Assembly: GCA_030833305.1 (NCBI GenBank)
Contig: JAURHL010000095.1
Span: forward strand, 1 to 7,243
Direction: 5' to 3'
Length of the DNA stretch: 7,243 nt
Source of the DNA: Acidimicrobiales bacterium
GTDB taxonomy: Bacteria; Actinomycetota; Acidimicrobiia; Acidimicrobiales; Ilumatobacteraceae
Shown piece after piece: positions 5,886 to 7,243 of this stretch. The notes beneath the pieces are model-generated. The model ran no database searches. It had not been told where the DNA came from and was given only the letters and a program-made list of their open reading frames with translations. The first letter of the stretch is position 1, and each line of letters opens with the position of its first letter. The position numbers and the translations under genes were made by a program.

Positions 5886-7243
5886 ATGAACGAACCGCGC
5901 GCCCACGTCGTCGTCATCGGTGCCGGTATCACCGGCCTCACCGCCGCGCATCGACTGCTGAATCCGCTCGATGGTTCGACATCGAACGTGCGGGTGACCG
6001 TGATCGAGTCGTCGTCGCACATAGGCGGCAAGATCAGGACCTCCCCGTTCGCGGGACTCGGCGGGGTGGACGAGGGACCCGACTCGTATCTCGCCCGCGT
6101 ACCCGCCGCCGGTCGATTGGCCCGTGAGGTGGGACTGACGTCGTCGCTGACGAACCCCACCGACGCCCACGCCTCGGTGATGCACGGCGGCCTTCATCGC
6201 ATACCGGACGGTTTGATGATGGGGGTTCCCACGGGGGCCATGTCGTTGGCACGCAGTGGTCTGCTGACGTGGCGGGGCAAGATTCGCGCCGCCCTCGAGC
6301 CGGTACTCCCGTCGAGCGGCGATCACCGCGACTCGGTCGGCAACTTCGTGCGCCAGCGCTTCGGCCGCGAAGTCCACGAACTCCTCGTCGACCCGCTCGT
6401 CGGCGGCATTTACGCCGCCGACACCACCAACTTCAGTTTGGCCACGGTCCCCCAGCTCGCCGAGCTCTCGCACGGACGAAGTGTTCTTCTGACGGCCCGT
6501 CGTCGTCGCGGCGCGGCCACCTCCTCCGGACCGGTTTTCGAGACGCCACGGTCGGGGCTCGGCGCGCTCACCGCGGCGCTCACCGACTCCGTTCGACGTC
6601 GGGGTGGTGAGATCCTCACCGAAACAACGGTCGCCGCGATTCGGCGCGAGGGTCACTCGTACCGCATCGAGACCCCGACGTCTTCTCTCGACGCCGATCA
6701 GATCATCGTCACGTCACCAGCGGCCATGTCGGCTTCGTTCCTCCGTCCACTGTCGTCGGAGTTGGCCGACATGTTGGCAACCTCCGAACATGCCTCGGTG
6801 GTGATGGTCACCGTGCGGGCCACCGGACCCGATCTCGCGCGCTTCGACGGCATGAGCGGCTACCTCGTCCCCAAGCCCGATCAAAAGCGTGTCACCGCCG
6901 CGTCGTTCGGTTCGAACAAATGGGCGCACTGGAATCCCGGCGACGGCTCCATGATCATGCGGGTGTCGCTCGGTCGCGACGGAGCACCCACTCACGATCT
7001 CGTTCACGAATGGGACGACGATCGATTGGTGCGCCAAGTGGTGGACGAGATGCGCGACCACACCGGGGTCGCCATCACTCCCGTCGAGCACCGGGTCACC
7101 CGTTGGGAGCACTCGTTCCCCCAGTACCGACCGGGTCACCTCGAACGCGTCGCGTCGCTGGAGGCGATCCTGATGTCCCGAGCGCCCGGTGTGCGTCTGG
7201 CCGGAGCGAGTGTGCGAGGAATCGGCGTCGCATCCTGCATCAC
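5886..7243 (+). CDS. hemY (cgoX): FAD-dependent coproporphyrinogen III / protoporphyrinogen IX oxidase (3' end beyond window)
   Basis: HemY-type oxidases use FAD and oxygen to remove six electrons from the porphyrinogen; in the coproporphyrin-dependent route they yield coproporphyrin III, the substrate of the neighbouring ferrochelatase. The frame is open from the ATG at 5886 to the window edge: 452 codons with no stop. Residues 8-24 form the dinucleotide-binding fold (VVVIGAGITGLTAAHRL, GxGxxG at 12-17). Glu41 should bind the FAD ribose, and HIGGKIRT (45-52) and DEGPDSYL (62-69) are typical of the family. The final AGASVRGIGVASC (439-451) corresponds to the C-terminal FAD motif usually ending GIPDC, so only about 15-25 residues are missing. 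No transmembrane segment is evident. It begins 16 bp after hemH without a clear ribosome binding site. Coproporphyrinogen rather than protoporphyrinogen as substrate is inferred from gene context. Confidence 0.93.
   Translation, partial: MNEPRAHVVVIGAGITGLTAAHRLLNPLDGSTSNVRVTVIESSSHIGGKIRTSPFAGLGGVDEGPDSYLARVPAAGRLAREVGLTSSLTNPTDAHASVMHGGLHRIPDGLMMGVPTGAMSLARSGLLTWRGKIRAALEPVLPSSGDHRDSVGNFVRQRFGREVHELLVDPLVGGIYAADTTNFSLATVPQLAELSHGRSVLLTARRRRGAATSSGPVFETPRSGLGALTAALTDSVRRRGGEILTETTVAAIRREGHSYRIETPTSSLDADQIIVTSPAAMSASFLRPLSSELADMLATSEHASVVMVTVRATGPDLARFDGMSGYLVPKPDQKRVTAASFGSNKWAHWNPGDGSMIMRVSLGRDGAPTHDLVHEWDDDRLVRQVVDEMRDHTGVAITPVEHRVTRWEHSFPQYRPGHLERVASLEAILMSRAPGVRLAGASVRGIGVASCI

Noticed and set aside
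4847..6160. A 437-codon minus-strand frame opposite hemH and the start of hemY
   Set aside because: Composition-driven shadow; it crosses two genuine genes and shows no recognisable fold or start signal.
5808..6656. A 282-codon minus-strand frame opposite hemY
   Set aside because: Opposes the FAD-binding N-terminus of HemY, which is clear; product is low complexity.

Overview
The window is a dense, high-GC stretch of bacterial chromosome, most likely from an actinomycetote, possibly the class Acidimicrobiia. The basis is the GC-rich third-codon positions, GTG starts, the form of the Lgt N-terminus (an IPSP motif followed by a GPLQLRAYGLM motif), and haem genes that fit the coproporphyrin-dependent route of Gram-positive bacteria. 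The taxon is an inference from protein style; no ribosomal RNA is present.

There are two divergent transcription units around a 111-bp regulatory gap at about 2825-2935. The leftward unit (minus strand) reads, in transcription order: a TPR / coiled-coil / HD-GYP cyclic-di-GMP phosphodiesterase-like protein (2824-1094), an alpha/beta-hydrolase of the Est30 / bacterial monoacylglycerol-lipase type (1063-290), and the N-terminal part of prolipoprotein diacylglyceryl transferase lgt (293 down to the window edge). Gaps are 30 bp and then a 4-base GTGA overlap, so co-transcription is likely.

The rightward unit (plus strand) starts with a membrane-bound M48 metallopeptidase (2936-3838). It continues, after a short gap that may carry its own promoter, into hemE (3889-4935), coproporphyrin ferrochelatase hemH/cpfC (4937-5869) and an FAD-dependent coproporphyrinogen/protoporphyrinogen oxidase hemY/cgoX (5886 to the right edge, missing only its extreme C-terminus). 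Together HemE, HemY and HemH would take uroporphyrinogen III to coproporphyrinogen III, then coproporphyrin III, then coproheme. The last enzyme of the route (ChdC/HemQ) is not in the window and would be expected beyond the right edge or elsewhere. The order E-H-Y is the same as in the Bacillus subtilis hemEHY operon.

Nothing here looks like a new mobile, defence or CRISPR-type system, and I saw no tRNA, rRNA, insertion sequence or direct-repeat array. The points most worth checking are the divergent control region with three adjacent perfect dyads, a possible leaderless start for hemE, the cysteines beside the ferrochelatase active-site glutamate, and the domain layout of the HD-GYP protein.
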